Below, piece by piece: positions 10,877 through 22,754 of a stretch of DNA of 64,000 nt. The stretch lies in NCBI RefSeq assembly GCF_001638985.1, contig NW_017265135.1, forward strand, positions 3,371,545 through 3,435,544, written 5' to 3'. The position numbers were made by a program, and so were the translations under genes. The notes beneath the pieces were generated by a model, which made no database searches, had not been told where the DNA came from, and saw only the letters and a program-made list of their open reading frames with translations. The DNA comes from Phycomyces blakesleeanus NRRL 1555(-) (Eukaryota; Mucoromycota; Mucoromycetes; Mucorales; Phycomycetaceae). Every line of letters begins with the position of its first letter. Within the stretch, counting starts at the first letter, position 1.

Positions 10877-13800
10877 CTAAACACTATTACGTCTTCCACG
10901 CTTTCCTTTGACTTCTTTACCACGCAAGATAGATTCACCATCAGTGTGGGTCAGACGTCCGGTTGCATATCCAGCTTTACGCCAGCGACCAACGACCTCG
11001 CGTCCGACATCATACCCGGTTTGCATTACATCTGTGAATTTGTTGAACTCCAGAGTACCCCAACGCTGGACAGGCAGCTTGACATACAGCGTGCCATCGA
11101 TCATCTTTGCTTCTTCAAGTTTGGACACACTGCTGACATAGGCCAGGCGGCTCTGGATATCGGCAATGCTTGGAATGTTGTAGGTTCGGAAAGGATTGAA
11201 ACTGTGCACAAGCGCCCACCAGCCACTGATCGAGTCGCCATAGTGAACAGGGCTCGTGTCATCCTCGGAAGCCACGTCGACAGCAATGATGATGTCGGCT
11301 CCCATATTCTTGGCTACCGATACAGGCAAATTGTCCATGTAGCCACCGTCGACTAACATGTTTCCGTTGTCGCAGATCGGAGGCATGTATCCTGACAATG
11401 ACATCGATGCGCGAATGTAGCGCCAGGCATAACCTGTTGTGTGCACCTCCATACGAGAAAAGGTGATGTTGGTTGTTACAGCAAAGTACGGCAACCAAAA
11501 GTCCTCGATTTGGCTATCACCCAAGCATTTCCAAATAGCACGGTTAAATTCATGACCTGTATTAATTAAACATTCCATATATATATTGTTAATAGCCTAT
11601 ATCTTCATCTGTATTGTTGCTTTTCTCTCTCTCTCTCTCTTTCTTTTGGTTACCTGTAAACCAAGCAGTTACCGGATAAGTAAGATCCATAATCTGACGC
11701 CAGATACTCGAAACCCGACCAGCAAACATCTTGGTGCGTGCAATTGTCGTCACAAGATCCATGTTTCTTGCATATAGCCCACCCACGAAACTGCCGATAC
11801 TCGTACCACCAACAATATCAATCGGGATACCTGCTTCCTCCAAGGCATGAATAAGACCAATGTGACTGATACCTCTTGCGCCACCACCGCCTAATACCAA
11901 CGCCACAGATTTTCCGCAGATTCGCCGAGCCAATCTATGACAAATCAATTAAGTATTTTGTATATATAAATATAAATGTGCATGTGTATGTGTATGTGTG
12001 TGTGTACTTTAAACATACATACATCATAATAGATATAACAATAGTACTAATTATAATCATAATATCTTACCTGGCAAAGTCGTTCCGGGCTGTGGAACTT
12101 ACACTATTCAAACCTTCTCCGCCCTTTTTCTTGACAACCAACAGGCGCCCAAATGTAGGTACAGCCAGATAATACTTTTCCAGTTGTCCTTTGACATTGT
12201 TCAACATACTAATCGACCCGGCCGTCATCTTACGGCCTTGCTCAGCTAACCAAGGTGGTCTGAATCGGTCATCAGGACAAGTGCCATGGTGTTGACGCAT
12301 TGGCATAAATATGTGATGGTGGGCCTGAATCCAAAGACGATTCTACATTACCAAAATAATAATAGGATTACATTAATTAATAAATCATTCATTTTTCTCC
12401 TCCTCTCTATTTTTTTTCTTTTTTTGGTTTTGTTCTTATATATATATTTGTTGATTCTGATTTACCTTGAGCCAGTTTTGGGTTGTACCAGAAGGACAGG
12501 ACCGTTCACGATGTAGCAAAACAAGTTCCTTGCGTGCAGTGGTTTTCATGTTGATCAAGAACCGCTCATACTCACCGACTGATGGGTCTCCGTCTCCAAG
12601 CCCGACCAACAGAATACAATCGGCCTGTCGAATACAGGTTCGGGTCCATTGAGACGTTACGCCACTGTCGGCCAAGTACAGCACGATCCGGACCCGTTCC
12701 TCTTGCTCGGCCAGCCAGGAGGCCATCTTTAGCTTACCCATGCGCGAGAATGCGTGGCGGCCCATGACTGTTGTCAGAGTGGCTGCGTTGAGTAGCACAC
12801 AGGTGGCGCCGACCGACTCCATCAATGCGTTCTTTAGACTCTCGGCAAACTCTGTTACAGGAACAGCGCCATTAACGGGTAAGATGCCGATCGTCTTGAG
12901 ATTCACGTTGTTTCGACCGTAGAGCTCGGGAGCGTGGCTACCACCGCTCGAAAAGCCCGATGAAATGGATGAAATGGCAGCAGCAGCAGACATACTACTA
13001 TTGCTGCTATTGTTTCTATTGCTGTTGATATTGTTGCTGTTGATACTGCTGCTATTGTTATTGTTGTTGTTGCTGATACTGTTGCTGTTAATGTTGTAAT
13101 TTGTTCCATTACCGCCACTGCTCGAAAGATTGAAGCGGTGTTGTCCTTGTATACGACCAGGAGTATTGCGCTGCATGACAAGTTGAAGAGAACGAAGAGC
13201 AACCATTCGAGAGATCTGGAGAGTAATTTCAGGATGGCGCAGAGCGAGCGCATTAAAAAGCGTCTTTGGCATTCTTGTCAGCTCAGAGTCACGGATAGCA
13301 TGAAGTGTAGATGGTGTTGGGGTATCAGCTACAGAATAACCAAAAGAAAATTAGTAAAAAAAAAAAGAATTTATGATCATTATTGTCGTTCATCTTGATG
13401 TTATTACTGTTTTATAAGCAAAGCAAGACACGCGTGTGTATGTGAGAGAAATAAAGAAAGGAATGATTATAAACTTACTCATCACTTCAAGTTCTCCAAC
13501 ACTATCACCATGACCAAATTCACCAAGAATCTCAAGGTCTCCTTCGTTATGCTCTTTAATTGTTCTCAGTCGACCATGAAGAACCATATAAATTGATTCA
13601 CTAGGTTGTCCTTCTTGATAAATGACCTGTCCAGCATGAACTTGCATCCACTCCAAAGACAAGTCGATGTGTAATACTAGAATATTGTATTATATATATA
13701 TATATATGTGTGTGTGTGCAATTTTTTTTGCTCATTAGTATCACTATATTAAATCCGCACAAGGAAAAAAAATAGTATTACCAAGAGGACTTAAGAGACC

Positions 13801-16800
13801 CACCAATTGTTTGGCAAGCTTGAGCATAACAGAAGGTTGCTTGTCAATAATACGATCCAACCTTTTCTTGGACAAAAATCCAACATAGGTGTCTGTATTG
13901 GCTCTAACTTCCGTAAAACTAGGGTAACCTGTCAGGGCATCCAGGTATCCTACCACACCACCTGCCTTGACCACAAACATGGCACGCTTGACATTCTGGG
14001 CATTGTTGTCATTCTCTTGGTCGACTGGAGGTCGTCCGGCCGGATAGTCGGAGGCCGTGATCTTGTTATTGTCCGAAGATCTCATGTCGGCTGACGAAAA
14101 CGGGCCTGTGGCTGACTTTCCATGGACATCTGGACCAGACAGTAAATTGTGGCTCGAGGACGAGGCTATGGATGACAAGGAGGTCGAAGACGAGGATTCC
14201 CGCAATTCAAAACGTGAGTTCTTGTTGGGCCTTACGGAAGGCTGAGTTCGAGAATTGTTGGGCTTTCGAGGAGAATGAGTGCTTGTTCTACTCTTATTAT
14301 TACCGGCAGAGCTGGTAGTAGTGCTGCTTCTAGAATTGCTGTTGCTGTTGTTATTATTCCTGACAATGTTTGATTTGTTCCTGGTACTATTGCTACCACT
14401 GGACAAAATAGATCCTCCATGAGGATGAGACATCGAGGCATCAAGTAAACCATCAATTACAAAGTAAATGCCGTGCATGTGCTCGCCTTCCTTGACCAAC
14501 ACGGCATCCTTGGGAAAGTAAAGGATCTGAATATCATCAGCCGACAATTCTTCATTGCGTTTTCCATTCTCTGCAGAGCTCCATATATCACTTCCCGAAT
14601 GGACTGACGATATAGTAGACAGAGCGTCGACATCATCATCGTAGGGAATTATATGAGGGTCGAGCGAAGGAGACGCACTCGAGTCGACTGTTCCTGCATG
14701 GGAAAAGAGATCCATCGGATAGTAGAGGTTTGCGTTTATGCTCCCACTTCCCGTACTTCCCAGGCGCTGTCGGCCCGTGTCAGGTGTAATCATATTCCGT
14801 CGAGACGATAGGGGCGATAGGGTGTTGCGTGATACGTCTTCGGCTGAGTGGTTGGTGGCCTTTATTCCGAGCGAGTTTGCCAGGCAGTGCATTATAGACA
14901 GTCGTAGATGAGCGTCGTCCTCGACACTGTACTCTTCATCTGTCCCTGCGTTACGCTGGCGCTTGATATCTGGTGATGGCGAATGGTTAGAGCTCTGACG
15001 AGGACCTGAGGACAGCGGAGAGTTGTGGCGAGGGTTTGGTGCACGAGGAGTCAAGGGACGATCGACAATGTCAATGGCCTCAATATGTCGAGTACTATCT
15101 GTCCGACTAATTTGGGCTGGTTTATTTGGCAGTTGACGGCGATTGTTATTATTATTAGTAGTAGTAGCACTGGTCGATGTTGAAGTAGATGTTGAGGCAT
15201 TATTATCGTTCTTGGTTCTGTTGATATTCGATTTATTCTCCTTTCCACTTTTTTGATTGTTTTCGTCTTCTTCACCTTCATCATCATCGTCTTCTTCATC
15301 GTGTGCAAACTTTTGTCTCAGCCTGTCCATACTACCATCCATAAAAAAGTCTTCTGGAAGACTGTGTACACTGACGGACTCATTGATCTGTTTTTCCAAT
15401 TGCATCAACTCCCTAGTTAGACCTAAATAACGATGACTGGTCATCAAGGTCACTCGTTGGAACCTGGTCACAATCACTTGGACGATGTGGGCTGCTGCCT
15501 TGGGGAACTTTTGGGTGAGTTTATGAAAGGCTTCTTCGGGGATGACGGCCAGGGTCGTGTCGACTGTAGCACGAGCAATGATATTGGGATGTACAGAGCG
15601 GTAAGCACGTGGAGAAGGAGCGCCAAAGTAATCTTTGGTGGTGTGGACAGAACGCCCTGATTGGGACAACAAGCTTCCTCCTCCTCCTACTCCACCACCA
15701 CCTCCTACTCCACCAGTTGCTCCAGCTGGTACTCCCAGAAAAAGATCCTGAGAATTCGAACCACCCGAGAGCGGGCTACCAAGTCCACCTGTTCGACTTC
15801 TTCTTCTTCTTGAAGTGCTTGTGCTACTGCTTGCTGAGGGACGACGAAGGACAAATGGATCTGAATCGATCGACAAATTATTAAAGCTGGTATCTGCCTG
15901 GGTCTCGATGTTTGGAAACACTTGTCTCCAGCCATCTCTAGCACTGTCTTGCCCAGCCAACTCTGCTGCGATTGCGGCTGCTGCTTCCTGTTGCTGTTGC
16001 TGTTGCTGCTGCACCCGCTGCTTTTGCTTGTCCTTCTGTTCTGATATGCTGAAGCTTTCACGGAAGACGGACAGGATTGTGAAGAGACTCGATAGGGTCC
16101 CGCCGGCACCTACTTCATTAATAAGAGTGTAACTATCAAACGGATCGCTTCTCGAGCTCTGGTTCCCGGACCAGCCATCGTCTGGTTCGTTGGTTTCGTC
16201 GTCATCATAATAATCACTCTGGTTGTCTTCTTCGTTTTCTGGCTTGAGGAACATCTGCACATGGCCGTCGACGACGATATAAAACGAACGTTCCTGGTCT
16301 GGGTTTCTAAACAGTGTGTCTCCTGCCAGCATCTTCTTGGTTTGTAGGTGGCGCGCGAGTTCGTGAAACACTGGTTTTTCGAGATAGCCGAACAGCTTGA
16401 TCGAGGACAGAAAGGCAGACAAGAACTCGTCTGGATAGTTTTTGAAGTTGGTTTTTGAATCGTGGGCGTCTTCGGGGGTATCTGGATGGAGATCGAATGA
16501 AGAGGTTACTTTGGGGGGTTCGATTGGTTTCAGTCTCGAGTATGTTGTCAGGAAACGGTAACGTACGACCCAGTAGGCAGCCAGGGCCATACAGAACAGG
16601 ATCACTAAGAGAGAGGTGAAGTTGAGATGGAGGGTGAATGACCATGTGAGGATTCTGTAGAAGAAGAGTGGAATGGACATTGTGGCGAAGCTGAACACTT
16701 TGACGATCAGTGAAGGTAAGAAGCCCGCCAGTCGGGCTAACCAGCCAGGAGAAGGTTCTACATGATAGTGCTGTTCTATAAGGCCAAGTACTTGTGTCGG

Positions 16801-16836
16801 GCTTGGCAGTGTTGTTAGGCACTGACTAGCAGACAT
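10877..16836 (-). CDS. NTE1: NTE1, patatin-type lysophospholipase (neuropathy target esterase family)
   Basis: Six minus-strand exons (16836-13782, 13676-13479, 13328-12466, 12342-12071, 11934-11654, 11556-10877) encode 1782 residues. NTE1 is an ER-membrane serine hydrolase that deacylates phosphatidylcholine and lysophosphatidylcholine to glycerophosphocholine. Order of parts: hydrophobic N-terminal segments (about 42-62 and 72-95), a first cyclic-nucleotide-binding-like domain (from about 147), a second (from about 740, [20 protein letters not shown]), a third ([20 protein letters not shown] ... [10 protein letters not shown]), then the patatin core. That core shows the oxyanion loop GGGGARG, the nucleophile elbow GTSIGSF (Ser about 1508) and the dyad Asp in DGGYMDNLP (about 1626), so it looks catalytically intact. 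Long Ser/Asn/Gln-rich inserts, including a Q8 run, separate the cyclic-nucleotide-binding domains and make the protein longer than usual. It converges on UFL1. Confidence 0.97.
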
Positions 16837-17527
16837 TGTATAAAAGAAGTTGGATAGTAAAGTGTGTGTATATATAAGAGAGAAGAAGAAGAGATATGAA
16901 ATAATAATAAAGCGATAATTATATTAAATGAAGCGAGTCGACTTTTTTTTTATTAAAAAAAAGAAGAATAAATGCAGTTCTCATGGTACGTCATGTTAAA
17001 GAGAAAAAGAAAGAAAAAAAAAGTGGAATTTAAATTCTGCAAGTCAAAATCAGGTACAGCTTAAATGACAACATTTTATCAAGACACAAATGCACAGACA
17101 AAATTTTCTTTATTTTATATTAATTTATATTTTATGCGTGTTTGTCCGCCTGAAGCAAATAAAAATAAAAATAAAATGCCATTGAAACCCAACTCCGGGT
17201 CAAGACAATGCCTGTGCTTCCAAAGAAATATTTACATACGCACACACATATACAAGATGTATTTGAATATAGATCTATACGTGTATGTGGTTATAGAAAT
17301 AATAATTGATATTTCAAACCCCCCTTTTTTTTTAAAAAAAAAAAAAGATTTTTTTTATTAAGAGTTCAATTTGAATGAGTAAGAGAAGAAATGGGATAGC
17401 TAGAAATTTAATTCACAGAGTAAAAAAAAAAAGAAAAGGAAGATTGGATTACACAAAATGACAAAACGCAAGAACAATTTTTTTCTGTAACCATCTCTCT
17501 GTGATTTAGAAGCAAGGTCGATATCAC
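16837..17527. other. Spacer between NTE1 start and the secreted repeat gene
   Basis: This spacer contains the NTE1 promoter (on the minus strand a CT-rich leader with TATATATACACACA, about 16845-16890), a perfect T9A13 tract at 17325-17346 and A-rich sequence. No gene was recognised. Confidence 0.6.
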
Positions 17528-18119
17528 CTAGCCAGTATCCTCAATAGCACTGGGGAATGGAGGCAGAGGAGGGTTGGCAGGGAACGGGGGAAGAGGAGCA
17601 GTTCCACCACCAGGGCTAGGGAATGGAGGCAGAGGAGGGTTGGCAGGGAACGGAGGAAGAGGAGCAGTTCCACCACCGGGACTTGGGAACGGAGGCAGAG
17701 GAGGGTTGGCAGGGAACGGAGGCAAAGGAGGAGCTCCACCACCGGGACTGGGGAATGGAGGCAGAGGAGGGTTAGCCGGGAATGGAGGCAGAGGAGCGCT
17801 GCCTTGGAGTGGCTGGAATACATTGTTACTGAGTTCTGCCCTAGCACTACATAAATATATATACCCAGACGTACAGTCGATGCAAAATAAAAGTAAGAAA
17901 AAAGGAGATCAAACATGCATTTCAACCCCACAAATTGTTATTTAGATTCTGTCAAAGTGTATCTTACGGGAAGGGACTGGGAACCCCAATCTTGAGAGGA
18001 GGTAAAAGAGTTGCGCCCGTAATAAATTCTTCGGAGCCCTCTTGTCTTTTAACCGGAAGAGCAAGGATTTGCAAAGTCCCCAAGAAGATGCATAGGGAAG
18101 TAATTAAGAAACGCTTCAT
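17528..18119 (-). CDS. Small secreted proline-rich tandem-repeat protein, unrecognised
   Basis: Two exons (18119-17968, 17846-17528; GT-AG, phase 2) encode about 156 residues. The start MKRFLITSLCIFLGTLQILA is a textbook signal peptide: a Lys-Arg n-region, a hydrophobic core and an LALP end. It is followed at once by a dibasic VKR|QEGSEE site of the type cut by Kex2. The mature part has a short acidic/hydrophobic spacer (GATLLPPLKIGVPSPFP, ARAELSNNVFQPLQG). It then has nearly four copies of a 22-residue unit, APLPPFPANPPLPPFPSPGG plus GT, ending in PSAIEDTG. No cysteines lie outside the signal peptide, and there is no GPI-type tail. The repeat is rich in PPxP and should form polyproline-II helix, fitting a cell-wall or extracellular structural protein or a substrate of extracellular proteases. 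I know no named family with this repeat. The opposite strand is also open but Gly-rich, a shadow of the repeat. Confidence 0.82.
17555..17800. repeat. 66-bp in-frame tandem repeats (about 3.7 copies)
   Basis: Unit starts are seen at 17555, 17621, 17687 and 17753, exactly 66 bases apart. The copies differ mainly at third codon positions, with small replacements near 17735. They encode the 22-residue Pro-rich unit of the secreted protein. Confidence 0.95.
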
Positions 18120-19317
18120 CAGGAAACAAGAGTCAAGAGAAGAACAATGGGCAGATGAATTGAATCCTTGGCTTTTCTTTGGTGAATTTATACTCTTGTC
18201 ATTTCATGACTCTCACCTTGTTTCTATGAGGTTTTTGATCAATCTTACAAGTAAGAAAATACTTGTTGTTGTTGCTTTCTATCTATCATTACCTCTTTAT
18301 CTTTTTTTTTTATGTATAAAGAAGAGTAAATTTACTTGTATATACATGATAGTATTACTATTACTATTGCTATTGCTATTGATACAATTAGCAGTGCAAT
18401 ATATTATATTATACTATAGTACAGTACTACATTAGTATTCTATCAAAGTATGATAGACTACTAAAGCATAGATACACATAAGAGATAAACGCGAAAGAGG
18501 ATAAGAAATGTCTTGAATGTACCTTGTTAATTTGGCTGCATTTTTCATAATATTTTTTTCTTATGATAATAATAATAATTGAGTACATATTCTATCAACC
18601 TTTGTAATTAATTACATTATTTTTGATTAATTGATTTATTTATTTATTTATTTAATAAAAAAAATATTAAAGCCAAAACTACTACTTCTACTGTTACTTC
18701 TACCACTACCACTACCACTACCACTACAAAATGACTATTAACAAATGCCAGTTAAATCCAATTCACATGGCATGAATTAAAATTAGCATTAATATTATGA
18801 TTAATATTCTAGATTTTAAATAAGCAAAAGTTTATCATAATGTGTGTGTATGTGTTTTTATTTTATTTTATTTATGGCACCCAGATGGGTTAATACGTTT
18901 CATTTATCTCTTTATTCAATAAAGAAGTTGTTTGAAATGTACAATGTGTTTGGAATTGGATAAACTACAGTAACTTTAAGAAGACACCCTTGTTTTTTTT
19001 GGGGGGTTTCCTTGAAGGAATTTTTTTTAAAAAAAAAAACTGGAAAAGAAAGGTTCGATAAGTTATAAAATGAAATATGACAAAGAAGAAGAAGAAGAAG
19101 ATACAAGTAAGCAAGCAAATAATGAAACAAATGAAAAGAATAGGGATAGTAATAGTGATGATAATGGAACTGGGTAAAGATGTTACTTATCATTTTCTCT
19201 TGTTTTTTTTTATCTATTCACCCGCCCATATATCCATATACCTATACACCTATTTATCTATCTATCTATCTATCTATCCGAATATATATATATATTTCTT
19301 TTGATATTCTCTATTGG
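18120..19317. other. Spacer upstream of the secreted protein gene
   Basis: This AT-rich spacer includes the promoter side of the secreted protein gene and the 3' flank of the HMG gene. It has (ATTT)n at about 18640, (CTACCA)n at about 18702-18725, a perfect T8A11 tract at 19021-19039, (AGA)n at 19083-19100 and (TATC)n at 19255-19278. No gene was recognised. Confidence 0.6.
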
Positions 19318-20967
19318 TTATTTAAAGTAATATGGCAAAGGCTCATCCACAGGAAAACCAAGGCGCCATCCGGTTTGACCAGACCAATGAGGCTGTGATA
19401 ATTCATCAAACTCTTTGTTCTCACGAAGCAATGAACCAAAGGCCATTGACTCATTTGTGCCATTCTGATAAACTGAGCTCAATGACGAAGCCGAACCTGG
19501 CGATTGATGGGTGTCACTCAGTTGAGCGGGCGTTTCGTGTCCAAGGTAGCTAAAATCAGTCGGTGATGGAACAGAAGGCAAGGGAAAACACGACTGAGGA
19601 TCAATTTGAGGTAAAGAAGTCCCGTAAAAAAGAGAAGGCAGTGCGTTTTGTTGCTGATACACTTGCTGACAATAGCCAGTATTACTGTTACTATTACTCT
19701 GCTGCTGCTGCTGGTGGTGTTGGTGGTAGTGATGTTGTTGAGAATTTTGCTTAATTGAACTTAGGGTCTGATTCTGATGATGACTCCGGATTTGAGAGTG
19801 TTGCTGGTTTTGGCTCAGGATTGGACTCTGATACTGACTCTGACTCTGGTTTTGGGTCTGGTTTTGGTTTTGGTTTTGGTTTTGGTTTTGGTTTTGGTTT
19901 TGGTTTTGGTTTTGGTTTTGGGCTTGGGCTTGGGTTTGAAGTATGTACTGCTGCTGAGATCCAAGAGGCTCATTCATATTCGCTTGCAAATAAGAAGATT
20001 GGTAAGGAAAAAAGGGGGCTTGCCATGTGTTGGACTGGCTACTATCAATCAAAGGAACCTCTATGTTCGGATAGAGCCCAAAGCTGATATTGTTCTGAGG
20101 AGGGTAGCCAATTCTTTCGTATGAACCCGTGTCGATTAAACCATGGTTCATTGTATTGATAGAGTTTGCACTGGTGCTTGGACCACAACTGCCACTGCCA
20201 CTGCCACTGCCATTGCTACCGCCTCCGTTACAGTTACGGGAGTTCTTCAAGGTATTGTAAGCAGATTGCATAGCAAGTTCTTCGGATGATTCTCGACCGA
20301 TTTCTGATTTCTTGACAGCAGAATTTGCTGACTTTTTGCGAGGCTTGTACTTGTAATCTGGATATCTAAGTATTTATTATTAGTATTAGTATTAGTATTA
20401 TTGACGTTGTTGTAATGATTAATAAACAAAGAATAATAGTTAATATACATGTATATGATAATATTTCTTTTTGTTCTTGTTCTTGTTAATATAAGCTATA
20501 GAATATCCAATTGTACTTCTTCTTGGTTTTTAATTTATTTTTATACACGCACAAGCATGTATAGATATATAGATATATCGAAATATATATTTATTGTGTA
20601 CTCACAATAAAGAATGCTCGTGTTTTGCATCGGCGGCTAATCGCTTGTAGAGCTTTTTTTCTTCTTGAGTTTCATTATGCCACCACTTGGCAATAACCTT
20701 GGAGATGTCACGGTGATTGGCGCCAGGACAATACGCCGCGACTTCTTTTTGTTTTGCAAGACGGTAGGCTAGGAAGCAGTTCATCGGTCTTGGGATGTGG
20801 TGTGGCTTGCGCTTACGGATACGCGAAGGTCTGGAGCGACCGACTGGGCGGGACAACTGGGCAAGGTCGATCATGTCCTTGACTTTTTCTGGATCGTTGG
20901 TAACTGAATCCGATCTGAATTCAATTGATGGTGCTGGGAATGGCATGTTCAAGGCTTCCTGTTTCAT
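19318..20967 (-). CDS. MAT-type HMG-box transcription factor with Q/N-rich tail
   Basis: Two exons (20967-20606 and 20365-19318; donor GTGAGT, phase 2) encode about 469 residues. The HMG box spans about residues 58-130 and is split by the intron. It reads IPRPMNCFLAYRLAKQKEVA, then NHRDISKVIAKWWHNET, then EKKLYKRLAADAKHEHSLLY and PDYKYKPRKK, the sequence-specific MATA class (MAT1-2, SexM/SexP, Ste11-like) that bends DNA at ACAAT-like sites. Basic residues (RSRPSRIRKRKPHH) flank it and probably include a nuclear localisation signal. The long tail is low complexity: poly-GSGS, a (QN)n run of about ten units, Q/H-rich and Ser-rich stretches. The start chosen is the first ATG in the open frame; an ATG seven codons later is also possible. 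The neighbours are not the transporter and RNA helicase genes that flank the Mucorales sex locus, so this is probably a paralogue rather than the mating-type gene. Confidence 0.88.
19861..19920. repeat. Perfect (GTTTTG)10 hexanucleotide repeat inside the HMG gene
   Basis: There are ten exact 6-base units on the plus strand, flanked by degenerate GGCTTG/GACTCT units. On the coding (minus) strand they read as Gln-Asn codons. The plus strand has GG pairs every six bases. Confidence 0.97.
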
Positions 20968-22754
20968 TTCTTTTAATATACAATTATACAATTATAAGTA
21001 TATAAATATAAATATAAATATAAATATATAGATAAACAGATAGATAGATATATAATCTAGATTGACAGACTGCTTGGTTTGGTTTGGTTTGGTTGGTAGA
21101 TGCGTATGGTTCTATTTGTATTTTACAGAGAAATAAAGACTTGGAGAGATATGAGATAAAAACGGAGAGAATAAGAATGAGAAAGAGGAAGAGAGAGAGA
21201 GAGTAAAAGAGAGAAAGAGATAAAGGAAGGGATAAGGGTGGTAACAAGGACAAGGATACTAAGGAAGATGGGAGGTTAAAGATAAAAAATATTATGAGGC
21301 TATTTATTCAAGATATATATATATATATATTTAAATGTGTGTGTGTGTATGTATGTGGAAATGAATTGAATAATTCAGAAGCGTAAAAATGACAAAATAA
21401 GGATCTCATTTAATTGACAAAGAACAATATCCCGGGGAATCTATATATATATACATTCATATATTTATATGTGTGTATGTAGCTGTAGCTGTAGCTATAG
21501 GTGTAGCTGTATGTGTTGGTAAGTGGGTGTGTAAAGTGTATAGAGGACATCGATTATAATCGCATTGTTGTCTTTTTACCAAAAGAAGCATTCGATGGAT
21601 TGTGAGCGATCTTGGTTTATTACTATAAAGAAGTACTATATTATATTATATTATATTTTATATTTTATTTTCTGGGAACAATGAAAGATATTTACATATA
21701 TTTATAAATATATATACTTATATTTGGAACCAATCTCAAGAGCTTAATGTTTCCTTTGGCCAATAAACCAAACCACAATACTCTATAGGCTTTGTCTCAT
21801 TGATAAGTAACCATGGAGATAGTTAGTCTTTATTCTTTGATGATATTAACCAAAAAAAAAAAATAACCGGATAGAAATAAAAATTAAAGTAAAATCAACT
21901 CTAAGAGAAAGGTAAAGAGAATGTAACCAAAGTCATTGAGGGTTATTCTTCTTCTTCTTCTTCTTCTTCTTTATCTTTATCTTTATGTATATATATATAT
22001 ATATATATATATAAGCTTTTTTTATATATATTTTATTTTTTCCCCCTTTTATCTATTTATTTATTATATATATTTATATTTATAAATTCATATAATTTTT
22101 ACTAGTTCAGGGAATCCATTGTTATGAAAGAAGCAATATAAATATATCAATATATTCTCTAATACAAAAAGAAGAAAGAAGAAAGAAGAAGAAGAATCCC
22201 AGCATAATGCAGTGTGAATAGAATGCTCAGTTTAATACCAAAATGAGCACCAAAGATAAATGTACCTGTCTGTAAATGCAAGTGTGGATTCGTACATGTG
22301 CGTTTGTAGTAGCACTTGTCTTGTAAATTACAAGAAAAATAGAGTTCTTCCACCTTTACTGCATATTTATACAGGCAGATATAAAGTGTTACTATCACAA
22401 GTATCAAAAATCATGCCTACATAAAATTGTGTGCTCATATTTGATCCCAAATGCTAATGAAAAGCCACAGGTCCCTTTCTTCATCTTGCTCCTACTCTTC
22501 AAAAAAAAAATGTGCGTGTGTCTGTGTGTCTGTGACTCAAAGTCTCACTCATATACTTTATTTCTGACCTTAATTAATATTTTGTTTTATTTTTTTAATT
22601 ACAACTCATTATTATCTTGTATCAAGTCGAGCAGTAAATAAGACTCTTTGTTGATTGTTAATAAAGACAAAGAAGTCGAAGAAGACCAAGTAGAAGAACA
22701 GAGAGAAAGAAAGAGAGAGAAAATAATAATAATAATAATAATAATATTACAAGA
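20968..22754. promoter_or_regulatory. Divergent spacer between HMG factor and SP-RING ligase genes
   Basis: The 1.8 kb between the two start codons is microsatellite-rich: (AAATAT)n at 21001-21030, AAACC/TTTGG repeats at about 21073-21095, a GA-rich block at 21130-21240 (the CT-rich leader of the HMG transcript), (TA)n at about 21313-21330 and 21988-22012, (TTC)n at 21949-21972 and (AAT)n at 22722-22745. No gene was recognised. Confidence 0.55.

Noticed and set aside
17574..17945. Gly-rich plus-strand frame opposite the secreted protein
   Set aside because: It is the mirror of the Pro-rich repeat. The minus strand has the signal peptide, the intron and the in-frame start.
19849..19930. TTTTGG repeat as an interstitial telomere
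   Set aside because: It lies inside the Gln-Asn coding run of the HMG gene and does not match usual fungal telomere units.
19318..20967. HMG gene as the mating-type (sex) locus itself
   Set aside because: The flanking genes are not the transporter and RNA helicase expected at the Mucorales sex locus.
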